A DNA stretch of 64,000 bases, taken from assembly GCF_028389875.1 (NCBI RefSeq), contig NC_084663.1, positions 118,443,801-118,507,800 of the forward strand, in the 5' to 3' direction. Under the pieces are notes generated by a model that saw nothing but the letters and a program-made list of their open reading frames with translations, was not told the origin of the DNA and made no database searches. Origin of the DNA: Rhea pennata (taxonomy: Eukaryota; Chordata; Aves; Rheiformes; Rheidae). Of the stretch, positions 39,092 to 50,400 are shown piece after piece. The stretch's first letter is position 1; every line of letters begins with the position of its first letter. Position numbers and translations under genes: made by a program.

Positions 39092-39097
39092 TTTATT
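39092..39097 (-). terminator. Candidate SETD4 poly(A) signal
   Basis: TTTATT on plus gives AATAAA on the SETD4 strand, about 1.1 kb past the stop codon. It is the first canonical hexamer I found downstream; variant signals (TATAAA-like, near 40,035) lie nearer. The 3' end is therefore uncertain. Confidence 0.3.
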
Positions 39098-40227
39098 TAA
39101 AAAAGCAGAGCATAGTCATAGAAAATGAATCAATGTATTTTATAAAAACAACCAGTCTTTAAAAACACATCTTTAAAAAATGCTAAAAATATTAACGAAA
39201 AATTCTATGAAATTTGATAGTCTATACAATAGAAAATAATCACAATACAACTATCATTAAAAATAAAGTTTAGAAAATTTAAATAAGCTGCTCTAAATGT
39301 CCTTTGGAGAAGTCTTTGTCTTTGCTGCCTAAAGGCCCCTACTAGATACTGAAAAGTAGCTCATGAGACTATCCCTTTTCAACAGAGTAAGAATATTTCG
39401 GTGTAATCACTAGAACTGAATGGAAACAGAATTAATCACCAGGTGATCAAAAAGCAAGCAACAAACAGTTCAAAATGATGTATCATTTCAGTTCACAATC
39501 TGAACACAAGGAGTCAAAACACAAATGGGCGAATCTGGAGAGAGCTTTGAATAAAGGACAGAAATGCATACTTCTTAATGGCATTTCAAGCCTGGACCTT
39601 CAATAACAGCCTGTTCAAGGAACACTTGGGCTGAAACTGAGAAGGGAATGTCTTGGGGTCACAATAGGACTACAGTAATCTGTGCTTTAGTCCACATGTA
39701 CTGCTCCAGTAATGAACAGACAGTATGTAAACCACTAATTCTCAGGGACATGTCCAGGAAAAAGATGTAGGCTCAGTACAGGGCAGATACAAGCAGCTCT
39801 GTCCTTTCCTCTCTCTGACAAGTGCCAGAGATCAAATACGCACTAAAGATTATCTGACTGACTTCATGATCCATGCTGCAGACCACTGAGAGCTGTAAAC
39901 TGTAGCACTTCCAAAGCCCACATTCTGGGGTTGCTCAAATTACCCCAAAAGCTGTTTTGCTTACAGCAGCCATGATTTGGATGAGATGTATAGAAAGTCA
40001 CCTCTGCTCCTCCCTACTCTTTGGGCTAATCTTTTATATTAGTGGAGAAGTTCAGCAAAAAACAGAGTAAGACTCAATATCCCATGCAACTCGTAAACAA
40101 AACTGAGAATATTATGATGACGTTCTACATTATTCGTTGTTGCTCAAGTCCGTTAAAAACAGTTAAGCCAGACAGCTACATGGCAACTGAGATCCAATCA
40201 GCTGCAGCTATCACAATTCCAGATGGG
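39098..40227 (-). other. SETD4: Probable SETD4 3' untranslated region
   Basis: Sequence between the SETD4 stop codon and the first canonical AATAAA on its strand. It has no coding feature. Extent is inferred from the poly(A) hexamer only. Confidence 0.3.
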
Positions 40228-40362
40228 TCAAGTTGTTGCCATTTTCAAGTTGCACAGAATTTCTGCTGACTTTTGTAGAATCTTCAGATCTTCCAAGCGT
40301 AGTGCTTCTACCAAAGTCAGGTGGTTTTTAAGATTTTCTTTGTCCCTTTTCAACTGGGAAAT
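40228..40362 (-). CDS. SETD4: SETD4 last coding exon (residues 396-439, stop)
   Basis: Acceptor TTATAAACTTCAG. It starts in phase 0 with ISQLKRDKEN and ends MATT-stop. Charged, leucine-rich helical sequence (LTLVEALRLEDLKILQKSAE) matching the end of human SETD4. Confidence 0.9.
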   Translation of the reverse strand: MSQLKRDKENLKNHLTLVEALRLEDLKILQKSAEILCNLKMATT

Positions 40363-43300
40363 CTGAAGTTTATAAAAACGGTATGAAATTACTTAAGATT
40401 CACTTTATTTAGCGTAAGACATGAACATATAATTCTGGAAAGCTAAGTTGTGGAAGAGATTCTGTGCAACCATGTTGAAATTCAGTATTTTTGTATCTTC
40501 CACAAGAGTAGTTGTGGATGAAGAAAATTTGAAAAATATCATCACGTGGATAGAAAACACACTGGAACCGAGAAGAGAAAGGGAGACTGAAAATGTCTAC
40601 CTGACATCAGACTCCTAAGCCCACACAAACCTCAAGATGTATTCCACAATTCAGTTAGGCTCACACTCCATGCATACATGTGTTTCCTTTGCAAAAAAAA
40701 TATATATATATGTATTTTCATAATCCCTTTCAATGATGATTATCCAACTTGACATTAGGTATACACATTTTTTTGCCAAAATTCAGAAAGGAAGGAGAGA
40801 TTGTTTTTAACAGAGCTGTTACTTGGTCTTGGAGATCTCTCTTGGAGAAAATCGGCTAATTTCACAACACTGAAGGGTAGTTCATTTGGGTTGACCGGCT
40901 CTAAAGAGCACAGCCCTCACCTTCTGCAACAAGGGCACCTCACAGCAGATCTGCCATATCTTCTGTTTCCACATTATGTAAGTTTACATCCTCTTCTAAA
41001 AGATCACCCTCAACAAATGCATTCACACAGTGGGCAATGGAAGGCTAAAGACTTTTAACCTGTTTACAGGGCTTTGGATAAGCTTTGTAATGTGATCCAC
41101 ATTTTTGCTGCAGCTCGAAAATCTGCTGAGCATTTTAGTGGTACAAAAGCCTTTATTTCTTCAGTGAAGTCACTACGCTCCCCTCATTCTATTCTCACCC
41201 CTGAAAATTACACTACCATGTATCTATGAGAGGAGAAAAAGAAATCTGGGCTACCTTGTTCTTCTAACAAATTACCTGGAGAAGAACATGCTGCGTCTCC
41301 TCTACTAAAAAAAGGCATATTTTTTCTGTTACATTCAACGTCTGCTCTTCATTTGTGGCTGAAACTACATCACCAAGCAGCGTTCTTTTCCAGCAGATAC
41401 TAGAACCAAAACATTCAAACAACACAAAATCATTTGCTGTATTCCCCTACTGAACAATAAATCAATGGTTATACTAAGACATACTGTCACTGGTATAAGG
41501 CAAGTAAGGTTAACATACATAGGAAAGACACACAGCACTCAGACATCAAACTAATAATGCAAGGAAAATAGAAGAGAGGTTTAGTGGTCTGTAGCAGCAG
41601 TTCCTAATGCTGCTGGGATGACACTCCTTGCACTCCCACCCTTTCAGCCAAGGCCACAGTCAACACTTAGACTAACGCTTCTGGGCCTTACTGCTCTGCC
41701 ATGCTATCACCAACTTCAGCAGCACCTTAGTAAGAAGTAAAAGTTAATCGCATTCAGGTAGAATTTATTAGCATGGCTTCTGCTAAATATCACCTCACAT
41801 AATAACACACCTTATGGGCTTTAAACTAGTGTCACAGGGATTTATTTGTAGAACAACTTATTCCACTCAGTAATGAATCTTCAAAGCATAGATGGTCATC
41901 CAAATTAAAGCCACAAGAAAACATTTTTTTATTTATTATTACAAAAAATGTTCAGGCAACCATTTTCTGTCAGTGCTGGTTGAAGCAAATTTGGAATAAA
42001 TGATCAAGACTGTACTGAGAGTCAATGGAGATGAGCTTCAGCAACATATTTAGCCTTAAAATTTCAGAAGCAGTCTCTGCAACACAACCTCAGAGAAATC
42101 AAGCAGAGTTAATAACACTTACAAGCCCCTCAAGCCACCAGAAAGATAGTCTGGAATCTGAACCTTAAAGTAATACCCAATTCTTGAAACAGAGAGGGAA
42201 AACAATAGTGTATGCCTAGTCTTTAAAACAGGAAAATAAAAGACCGAAACAACAAGCAGGCCATGACATCACATTACATACTTTTTTTGATCTTTCTTCT
42301 TTGCCTCTCTCAGCCGCAGTCAATGAGATTGTCTCAGAAGATGCAAAACAATTACTTATCATAGTATCTTATACGTGGAAAGAACAAGTAAAGAAAAATG
42401 AAACATACTCATTTGCTGAATATTTAAAGAGTACCGAAACTTACAATTCATCTTCTCCAAGATTTAATAACTTGAGGGCTGTGAGGAGTCTCCAAGATGG
42501 TCCATCCCATCCAAAGGTCAAGTTTCTAAAAAAATGAGAATTACCAACAAGGAGAAAGTATACGTGACCTTTTATAGCATGACAACCATGCTCCTGACAA
42601 GCACTTTGAAGAAATAATTTCTGGTCTTAGGGAATACAGGATTCCCTGACTCCCCTTACTCTGCTGCTGTCCACGGCTAGGAGACAGAATGGACCTTGAA
42701 GCCTATCTGAAGCTTTGATATTGGCATTTACCACTGGTATGCTCTTCCGCAAACAGCAAACATGTCAGTTTGTTAAAAAATAAGTAAGTATTTTATGCTG
42801 GATTTTGACAATAGAAGCAAAATTCGACTCCCAGAAAAACAGAAATGAAAACCCAAACTGAACCTGATACCTACTCTAAAAAATCATGATTCTTTAGAAT
42901 AGAAAGTTTCATATTTCTCTGGTTGTCCTGTGTTGGAAAATATCTGAGTAGAGTATCTGCGAAAAAAAACACATTTTAAAAATTTAAATAAATATTACAC
43001 AGGAGAAACCACAATCTTCAATTCTGAAATAACATTTCAGCCATATTTTACAAATGGACAAAGACCAAACACTGCAAAACCACAACATCTGAGTGAACTT
43101 AAATATAATCAAAAATTAATTTGAAAAAAAAGCAATCTGCAATATTGAATTCTTATAATAGAAATCCTGACTCAAATTGAAGCTAAAGAAAAACTTCTTT
43201 ACTTATTGAGGACCAGGGCTTCAATCTTGAAATCAATGATAGACTCTTAAGACATCCATTTGGAATCCCTACATAAATGCTGAGTAAGAGTCACCATTTC

Positions 43301-46300
43301 ACAAAAGGCAAAGTTACTAAAGAACACTTTCAATTAGAAATCTCAATTCACTAAATTCTGTGCAGTCCAAAGGGTATCAAACACTATTCCACTTCTTGGA
43401 ATTGGAAAATATTTTGATGGTACTAAAATTAATTTTAACAATGTCTTAATATGCATTGTGCGTATGTGCACTGTGCATATAAATGCAAGTGTGTGAACTT
43501 CTTCACTGTCCTTTAATTATTCCTTTTACCCAGATCTCCTTTTGAAGAGATGCAGCATTAACTTGCTCAGATTCTGCTCTCCATTATTCTATCTCTCAAT
43601 CTATATATCCAACCTGGTGAGACATAAACACTGCTGTGTGGGTTATCAATGGCAGTAAATCCATATTCTAGGAGGAGTCGCTGGTTATCATGAGGCCCAT
43701 AGCAGATAAACACTTCTTTGTATTTTTCGCACTGTGAATCTGTCCTAATTTCATAGCTTCTGGTCTGTTCATTAAAAGCAGCCTTTACCTTTGAGAAATT
43801 AAAAATAAGATATTTTACTTTATGGCAGGAAGAGAGGATAAAAAAAATTAATTACACCTTGAACATTAAAGACTGTCAATATTGATCTATTCCCTAATAC
43901 TATAACAAAAGAATGCAAACATCTAGTGTTACAGATGTCTGAGCAGGCAACTGATCTGGTGGATTCCACACTAGGACTACCTTATAAATACTAATATGAA
44001 GAACAAACATCAAAACCTTAGCCTGCAGGATGTACCACTCACCCTGTAGACAGAAACCCCACATCCACAAGTAAAAACAGCCTCATGCAGAGCTGGCCAC
44101 TTTTGTGCTATCCCAGCTATCCAGGTGGAATTGCTCTGTACATGGCATTCTCCTCAGACTACACAGAAGCTGCTCTGAACCAAGGTAAAGGACTATGTAA
44201 GTCTTTAGATTTGTCATAGGATCTGAATCTTTTGGGGGAGCAGAGCAGGGTTATTTACAAGTGGCTCTTCCCAGTAGCTACACTGAAGGTAAATCTCACC
44301 CAAACTTTGTGCGCTGTCCCCATACCTTTGCTTTGCTACTTAACTAAAACATTTGAATCATTATTATTCAACTGTCCCAGGCTGAATAACAAGTTCCAAG
44401 ATATATATAAACTGCACACTCAGCACTCCACAGTGGAGTAGTGTCCTCCTGACAGACAATTTCCCCACTCTGCCATCTCTCACTGAACTCCAGACACTCT
44501 TAATCTATCACGTATATGCATACTGTACCGAGTTAGCGCATTTACAAATAAAGAAGCTAAATGATCTATTTTTAGTCTCTTACCTGAACGTTTGGGCTGT
44601 GGTTTAGCAGATCTAAATATGGTGCCAAAGCATAAACATCTGGCTCAAGAGAGAAACATTCCCTCTGTGAATGTTTCATATATACTGTTCTGGTATTAAC
44701 AGTGCACCAAGCCCACTCTAGGGCACTGTAGTTAAAAATAGTCTCTGTGTTCTCAGCAAACAATGGCTGCAGGGAAGAGAAAAAAGCCTTGGAAGACAGG
44801 TACAACTCATGGACCATTGTTCTCTGCTCCTGAGCCTTCCTTTTTAAAGGCTCAGGAAGAAGGCTTACTACATCTTGCTCCAAACAAACAGGACAAGTGT
44901 ACATCTTGGGCAAAATATCAAGATATGGCTTCCACAAAGATTTCTCACCAGCATGCTTCTCTGCTATTAAAAACGTACACAGTGCTATCAAAGGAGATAC
45001 AGGAGGCTTCCATCTGTTAAAAAATAAAATAAAATTACCAATACAGCAGACACACAGAGGTAAGATAGGAAATGGCTGCAATAATATTTTCTGTCTTCTA
45101 GTACTTTTAAATGTTACAAATAGTTTCTACTTTAAACTTTTTTGTAGTTCATCTGTAAGTCCTTTTGATGATTTCAAAGAGGCTTTTGAGTTCATTTTAT
45201 TGAAAAACTAAAAAAGCTGGCTTGTAGCAGCAATTTCAGGCTCACCATTTTTTTGTTGTTTTTTGTTTCTTTTTTAAGATACAAAACAAGTACTCATTGC
45301 AGTATAGGCCTTTGTTCTGAACTTTTTAAAAGGCTATGTTCACATCAGTGTTTTTTAACCTTATTTTAATCCCTTCTCTTATTAAAGCACATTCAAAGAT
45401 TCCCAAGAAATCATTCATAACTGGCTGAAGCTATTTCAGTCCAAGCTGGCTTTAGGGGCAGGCCAAGTTCAAGCCAGTACTGTCTCTCCAACTCTGCCTG
45501 GCTAAAATGGACTGTTCTGTGTCCAAATCTTTCTTATCTGAGCATTCCACACATACAAAAGACCACAAGAAATACTCCTAAAAGTTAGGGTCTGCAGTTT
45601 AAAATCCTACTACCACTTAAGATGATTCATCTAGTAATGAGCCAAACCACAGAAAAGGCCAGCTGAGAAAGTCTTGTTTTCCTTTCCTGCCACAAATGTC
45701 ACTTTTCACTTACTTTGTAATGTATTCTCCTAAGCAGCTACTAAGGACAGTGTCTGTGGTGAGTAAGCATTTTTCAGGCAATGAGATAACGAGTTCCCCT
45801 GCCTATGAGGGAAAAAAAAAAAAAAAAAAAAAAAAAAACAGAACACACAGAATACACATATACACACACACACACAAAAAGAACAGTAAAGGTCAAGTGT
45901 AAAGGGCTCTTTTAGCACACGATTTCTGAAAACAGAAACATTCCCCAGAGAATACTAATGCCAGGAAGCACAAGGATGAGATGCCCAACTTGATGGAAAC
46001 TGGCATGGTTTTAAGACAGTCACAGTCCAGGGAAGGAGGATGACTGCAGTCAGTATGAACTGTCACTGCTAGAGAGTTAGTTGTTCACAGGGTTTGCTGC
46101 CTGGCTGATCAGCATCATCACCTTTGCACTGACATATATTTTACATTAGATCTTACAAATATCTGGACTTGTATCAGCACAGCAGTATGAGAAAGAGCTA
46201 TTTAAGGCCATGTTTATCCTGTCCTTGTTTGCCAAGACTGTGTCTGTGTAAACCAGCCTTCCTGTCTGGCTTGAGCCATATGTGTTCAGCCCCATAAACA

Positions 46301-48817
46301 GAGGGTATAGATCTTCCCTTTCCATTCTACATCTGACTTTCCACTGCATCTGCTTCCCATCTCTTGCTACATTCTCTACTCCACAAAAGGCTCAGTGTTT
46401 GGTTTGATTATTTTAACACATTGTATCAGTATTTAACATATTGCTCTCATACTAGTTACGAAACCTTTCTGATAAGCCTGTTCTCTGACGGCATTTTTCA
46501 GCCCAAGCTCAGACTTTCTGTGTCAATACCTGAAGGGCAATGTACTTTTTCTCATTCCCCTTTTCTAGTGGGAATGTTTGAGGAATCACATTTTTTTTTA
46601 GTTGGTCTACCAAGAAAGAAGAGGGACACCAAGGTGAGGTTAAAGCAGTGGTGTCACACTATGGCTGAGCTAGTCTAACAGTAAAACGCTGCTTAAAGGG
46701 CTGGTCTCTTTCTTCCATCTCCATCCCTAATATCCCACTTTTTCCTGTTGTCAGCACTGGTTTGACCAAGGGGAGCCATTTCAAAGAACAAAGTTAGCAA
46801 AGCTAATCACTTTTCTTAAGAGTGTTTTCTGCTATTTTAGCTCCCCGATGCACAAAGATGAAAAGATTGCTAAAGCCCCAGACCAAAAAAAGCTGTGGGA
46901 GACTACAGCTAAAGGAGAATGCATACAGGAGGAAAGGGGCCAGCTCCTTCTGGTATCAGCTAGCCATTGATTCCCTTAAACTGCAACATGAAACTAAACA
47001 ATAAATCGTTGTAGACGAGGACAAGAGTTACTTCATCCAACAAGTCCTCAGTCCACAGAGGAGATCATCTTGCAGATTATAACTACACTGCAAATTCTAG
47101 TATTAGGCTAGAAACTACATCCACCACAGAATGGACCTTATGCAGACTTTTGAGCTTTCCGTGTTGCAAATACCACTACATCCCAGAGAGCTCAGAGAAG
47201 CTCTTCCATAAGAATCAACGTTACCAACCTGAAGAGCTTTCATTGTCATCAGTCCTCTTCCTGTATCTGAAGAAGCAGAAACAAAGAGGATGCTTATAGT
47301 AAAATATAGAAAACTATAATAAACTGCAGAAATTAACCTTGCCTGCAAGGCAAAACTCTAGAAGAATATACATATATCTTACAAATCATAAAAAACACTT
47401 ATGGCTTGTTCCAGATATACAGCTAATTTCTTTGTTCTTTGAGTCTCTTTATTTTTCTTCTGCTTTTCAGGATCCTGTAAAAGTCTGTTCCCCTACATCC
47501 CCAGCAACACTTGCTGTCCAGTTCCATACATTACTATCTTTTTTTTTCCACTTTTTCTTCAAACATGTCCTTCATCACTGGCTGCCACTCTAGGTTTGAG
47601 CTTTAACTGTACCTTACAGTTTCTAGTCACAATATTTTTGTCTGATTCATAATATCTTCTCTACTCTCCTTAAATAGAATACTACAAAAGTTTTTGAAAT
47701 ACAGTCTAATTAAAGAGAAAAAAAAATGCAAGTATATTTATCTTTCTTGCAAACAGCCATGTGTCTTCACTACTAAATGAATCCCATCTTTGCAACCGTT
47801 TACTTATTCATTAGATATCATAGCTCTGTTGAAACAGTATGCAAAAAAACAGGATGAAGAAATGATAACAAGGCTAGGTTCTAAATCTGGAAACACTTAA
47901 GAGATAACATTTAAAACCTCAATTTCTCCAAGGAATTCTGCACAGGTCTGCATATGCTTTGTAGCAGATTCTCATGCTGAAGCTTTATACAAGAGTATCT
48001 TTATATAAGAAACAGTTTACAGGACTTCAGGCCTCCACGTCTACTCATAACGCATTAAATTATATTCCTGTGCTTTTGCTAGAAGTCCTTGAAGAAGTAA
48101 TGGTAATTGAAGACAGCCAAGTGTGTGATTTAAAACAAAAGTAGGAATCAAGCATCTTTAGAAGAAACAGCAATATGTACCATCAATAAATAATTAAAAC
48201 ATTACCCCCAAACTCTGCTGGCCTTAAATTACTGTCTTCAAAACCTCTGTCTTTCAGCCACTTCTTTAGTTTAATGTATTCCAGCTTGTGACTACAGTTG
48301 ACTTAAAAATAAAAAAAAGTGAATTAATACTATAAAAGATCATTCTAGCATAAAACAAAAGAAGTTCAAAAACATTATTGTATATCCAGAAAATGCGTGT
48401 TTTGGATATCTTAGTGCAACACGACAGGAAAGCAAAAAAGGCTCCCCTCTCATCAGTTTGCTAAGTTCTGGGCCTCTGGAAACTGGGAGTCCTCAGAACC
48501 GCAGGAGTTATTCAGCACGTTCCAGGGCCAAATAAGAATAATGTAGTACTTCCCATTAGTCAGAAAAAAAGAGCTCACAATACCCACCATGCCTCGGAAC
48601 TGTAAATTACTGCCAAAATCTTTGTACAGAAAAAGATGACATTTATAAATGTTAGTTTCAGAACTCAAAGGTGTTTGGCAAACATTCCCCTTGGACAAGC
48701 AATGGATTAATTTACTATTTAGCATTACTTCCATGGATTATATATACCTCCATTCATAAAACTCTGCAAGTGTTTCCTTCTTCTCTTTCGACCTGTCCGC
48801 CCTCTGTTTTTCTTCAT
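40228..48817 (-). CDS. SETD4: SETD4, SET-domain lysine methyltransferase (10 coding exons)
   Basis: Join on minus: 48748-48817, 48206-48301, 47229-47266, 45714-45802, 44584-45013, 43614-43788, 42875-42956, 42445-42525, 41276-41399, 40228-40362. The total is 1,320 bases, 439 residues plus stop, against 440 in human. All junctions are GT-AG with matching phases. The product is a RuBisCO-LSMT-like SET protein. Residues 1-24 are a basic tail (MKKNRGRTGRKRRRK). The GRGL S-adenosylmethionine-binding motif is at 59-61, the insert with CPVC at 138-141, NHSP at 235-238 and ICYGPHDNQRLLLEYGF at 269-285. A helical substrate-binding-like C-terminal region follows. Published work links SETD4 to histone H4K20 and H3K4 methylation and cell quiescence; nothing here tests that. 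It is divergent to CBR1 and starts from the shared CpG island. No frameshift or missing key motif is seen. Confidence 0.95.
41276..41399 (-). CDS. SETD4: SETD4 coding exon 9 (residues 354-395)
   Basis: Acceptor GGTTCTAG, donor CAG|GTAATT. Encodes ICWKRTLLGD through EETQHVLLQ, part of the helical C-terminal region. The first base completes a Phe codon split with exon 8. Confidence 0.92.
42445..42525 (-). CDS. SETD4: SETD4 coding exon 8 (residues 327-354)
   Basis: Acceptor TTTTTTTAG, donor ATT|GTAAGT. Encodes NLTFGWDGPSWRLLTALKLL, near-identical to human. It carries a one-base codon remainder at its start and two bases at its end. Confidence 0.94.
42875..42956 (-). CDS. SETD4: SETD4 coding exon 7 (residues 300-327)
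   Basis: Acceptor TTCGCAG, donor AGA|GTAGGT. Encodes TLLRYFPTQDNQRNMKLSIL then KNHDFLE. The alternative GT six bases on would include an in-frame TAG, so GTAGGT is chosen. Confidence 0.9.
43614..43788 (-). CDS. SETD4: SETD4 coding exon 6 (residues 242-299), SET C-terminal motif
   Basis: Acceptor CTCAAAG, donor CAG|GTTGGA, which is weak at position +3. Encodes VKAAFNEQTRSYEIRT, then ICYGPHDNQRLLLEYGF, the conserved SET motif after the NHS motif, then NPHSSVYVSP. The donor is fixed by the phase of exon 7. Confidence 0.9.
44584..45013 (-). CDS. SETD4: SETD4 coding exon 5 (residues 98-241), central exon
   Basis: The largest exon, 430 bases. Acceptor TTTTAACAG, donor CAG|GTAAGA. It starts by completing a Lys codon, then WKPPVSPLIALCTFLIAEKH. 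Contains CPVCL, FFSSLQPLFAE, WAWCTVNTR and ends DLLNHSPNVQ with the catalytic-core NHSP. Confidence 0.96.
45714..45802 (-). CDS. SETD4: SETD4 coding exon 4 (residues 69-97)
   Basis: Donor AAA|GTAAGT. Two tandem acceptors are possible: CTCATAG (45,803) and GGCAG four bases further in. Only the first keeps frame and gives AGELVISLPEKCLLTTDTVL. A T27 tract lies just upstream on this strand. Confidence 0.93.
45812..45838 (+). repeat. A27 tract (T27 on SETD4 strand)
   Basis: Uninterrupted 27 A on plus, beginning nine bases beyond the exon 4 acceptor of SETD4. On the transcribed strand it serves as the polypyrimidine tract. A short CA repeat follows at about 45,860-45,877. Confidence 0.92.
47229..47266 (-). 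CDS. SETD4: SETD4 coding exon 3, 38-base micro-exon (residues 56-68)
   Basis: Acceptor TGCTTCTTCAG, donor CAG|GTTGGT, weak at +3. Encodes D-TGRGLMTMKALQ, including the GxG-type cofactor motif. Reading past the donor gives sequence unlike SETD4, which supports the end chosen. Confidence 0.88.
48206..48301 (-). CDS. SETD4: SETD4 coding exon 2 (residues 24-55)
   Basis: Acceptor TATTTTTAAG, donor GGG|GTAATG. Encodes NCSHKLEYIKLKKWLKDRGF then EDSNLRPAEFG, matching the human N-terminal helix. Confidence 0.9.
48748..48817 (-). CDS. SETD4: SETD4 first coding exon (residues 1-23)
   Basis: ATG at 48,817-48,815 with A at -3. Encodes MKKNRGRTGRKRRRKHLQSF, a basic stretch like the human start (MQKGKGRTSRIRRRK). 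Donor GGAG|GTATAT. The exon begins at 48,846 after acceptor TTTAATTCAG, so 29 bases are 5' UTR. Confidence 0.88.
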
Positions 48818-48846
48818 ATTAAGAAACAAGTTTTGCCTTAGACAAC

Positions 48847-49679
48847 CTGAATTAAAAAAAAAAGTTCCTTAAAAACGTTTAGTGTTTGTTTCACCTATTA
48901 CACATTTTTTATCTCAATTAGACAAATCAAAGCACCACCTACTAAACATACTGTTCTTTAAAGGTTAGAAAATATGCTACAAGTAAGCCTTTAAATGATG
49001 GTGAACAATGTGAGTGAAGGCTTTAAGCTGTCATCTTGGCCAAGGTACAACCATAGTTCTCTACAGGAAAAGAAATATTGTAATTTATGCACACAAAACT
49101 AAAGCATTTTCAAACAGAAAATGTACTACACTTTTTGAAAAGTGACATATACAGTCTCTGTAGTTTATTCCTTCTAACAGCAAGAATAACAGAATGGAGA
49201 CATCAAATAAAATCATCTATGTGCGAAACAATCTTACCCCACATACATATGATCACAAAATCCAATATCATACACCACAATAATATTACTCCTCAGGTAC
49301 TCCAACATCATTCATGTTCATTCAACAAGCATAATTAATAAATTGCATCAACCTTATTGGTTACAGCATAGACCCTAATAGATGGGTGTATTTAATTTCT
49401 CCTTGCCAACATCATTAACTGAATTTCAGAACAGCAGTTTTTGCTTGAAATTAGAGCTGTAAGAGAGTCAAGCAAAGACAGCAACACCAACGCACTCCCT
49501 TCTGCCATCCAAGGCACAACCCGTGCAAGCTGTAAGCGTGCCTGAGGATGCCAATCATCCAGGCAGAGAGGCAAACCCCTTTAGGAGAGAGGCTGCTTTT
49601 AAAAAAAATCTCTTTCTCAACATAAACTCCTTCTTGGTGGTGAGAGAAAGGGAGAGAGAGAAGGTGCGTCTGTGCGCGC
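48847..49679 (-). other. SETD4 5' intron, nothing else seen
   Basis: AT-rich intron between the first coding exon and the CpG-island first exon of SETD4. Short frames only. Confidence 0.5.
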
Positions 49680-50400
49680 CCAAGGGAAAAACCGCACCAG
49701 AAAACAGGCCGCTTCATCACCACATAACCAGGCCTCTCACTGTATTCCTGGTCTTCCAGCCAAATCCCTGCTGCTTCACCGAGACAAGCACCGCCTGGGG
49801 CCATTCGTGCCCCCCTCACATTTCGGGGGCGGGGGGGAGGAGGGGAGATGTGGTGAACCACAAAGATTCAAGAGAGCAATGAGAAATCCCCTGTCTCCCA
49901 GGCGCAGCCAGCAGCACTCCCGGCCGCCTCCTGGGGAACAGGGGAGAGGAGGCAAGCGAGCACCCTGCCCACCCTCCCCAGCGCCGGCCCACCTAGCGCA
50001 CCAGCCGAAGCGGCCGCCACTCCCCACCGTCGTCCGCCGCCGCTGACCGTTACCCGCCCCCCGGCCGTTGCCCGCCTCGCGCCGCCGCGGGAGGCGGGGC
50101 CTCGCTGGGCGCCATCTTAGTTGCGTTCTTCCTGCGGTGGAGGCGGTGTGTGGAGAGTGTGTGGGCGGCGGCCGGCTCGTCCCGCCCTGTGGTGCTGCGC
50201 AGGGCTGAGGAGCGCTGCAGGTGGGTCGGGGAGCGCTGCCTGCCACGGCGAGTCCGGCGCCTCCGCGCACGTCCCGGCTGCCCGGTGCGGTTTGGGGGTA
50301 AGGGGTCGGTCCCCCGTAACGGCCCCGTAACTCCGCAAGCGGAGTCCGCTAAGGAGTCGGGTTTAATCTTGGCTTGCGGGTTCGCTTTGGGTTCTAATTA
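49680..50400. promoter_or_regulatory. CpG island, bidirectional SETD4/CBR1 promoter
   Basis: Abrupt shift to GC-rich, CG-dense sequence between two head-to-head genes. GC boxes are at 50,053-50,062 (CCCGCCCCCC) and 50,089-50,101 (GGGAGGCGGGGCC). A YY1-type word follows at 50,109-50,118. No TATA box is seen, as usual for housekeeping bidirectional promoters. Candidate first-exon donors for SETD4 on minus: GG|GTAACG (exon end 50,054) and CTAG|GTGGGC (exon end 49,993). For CBR1 on plus: GCTGCAG|GTGGGT (50,221) and GGGG|GTAAGG (50,298). Frames of 70-160 codons here on both strands are GC artefacts. Confidence 0.9.
50109..50118 (-). promoter_or_regulatory. YY1-type site at the divergent start region
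   Basis: GCGCCATCTT on plus reads AAGATGGCGC on minus, the core YY1 word that often sits just downstream of transcription starts in CpG-island promoters. The orientation would fit SETD4 first-exon sequence. Confidence 0.5.

Noticed and set aside
1-40227. miR-802 hairpin expected between RUNX1 and SETD4
   Set aside because: I scanned for the mature sequence core (AACAAAGATTCATCC and its complement) and did not find it; the GATTCATCC at 2,950 lacks the AACAAA part.
1-40227. Distal first exon of RUNX1
   Set aside because: No frame on minus resembles the RUNX1c N-terminus; RUNX1 probably lies outside the window to the left.
45812-45838. A27 run read as the tail of a retroposed gene
   Set aside because: It is the polypyrimidine tract of a SETD4 intron on the opposite strand, and no retroposed body precedes it.
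49451-50338. Frames of 119-164 codons in the CpG island
   Set aside because: High GC depletes stop codons on both strands; these overlap the divergent promoter and look like nothing known.
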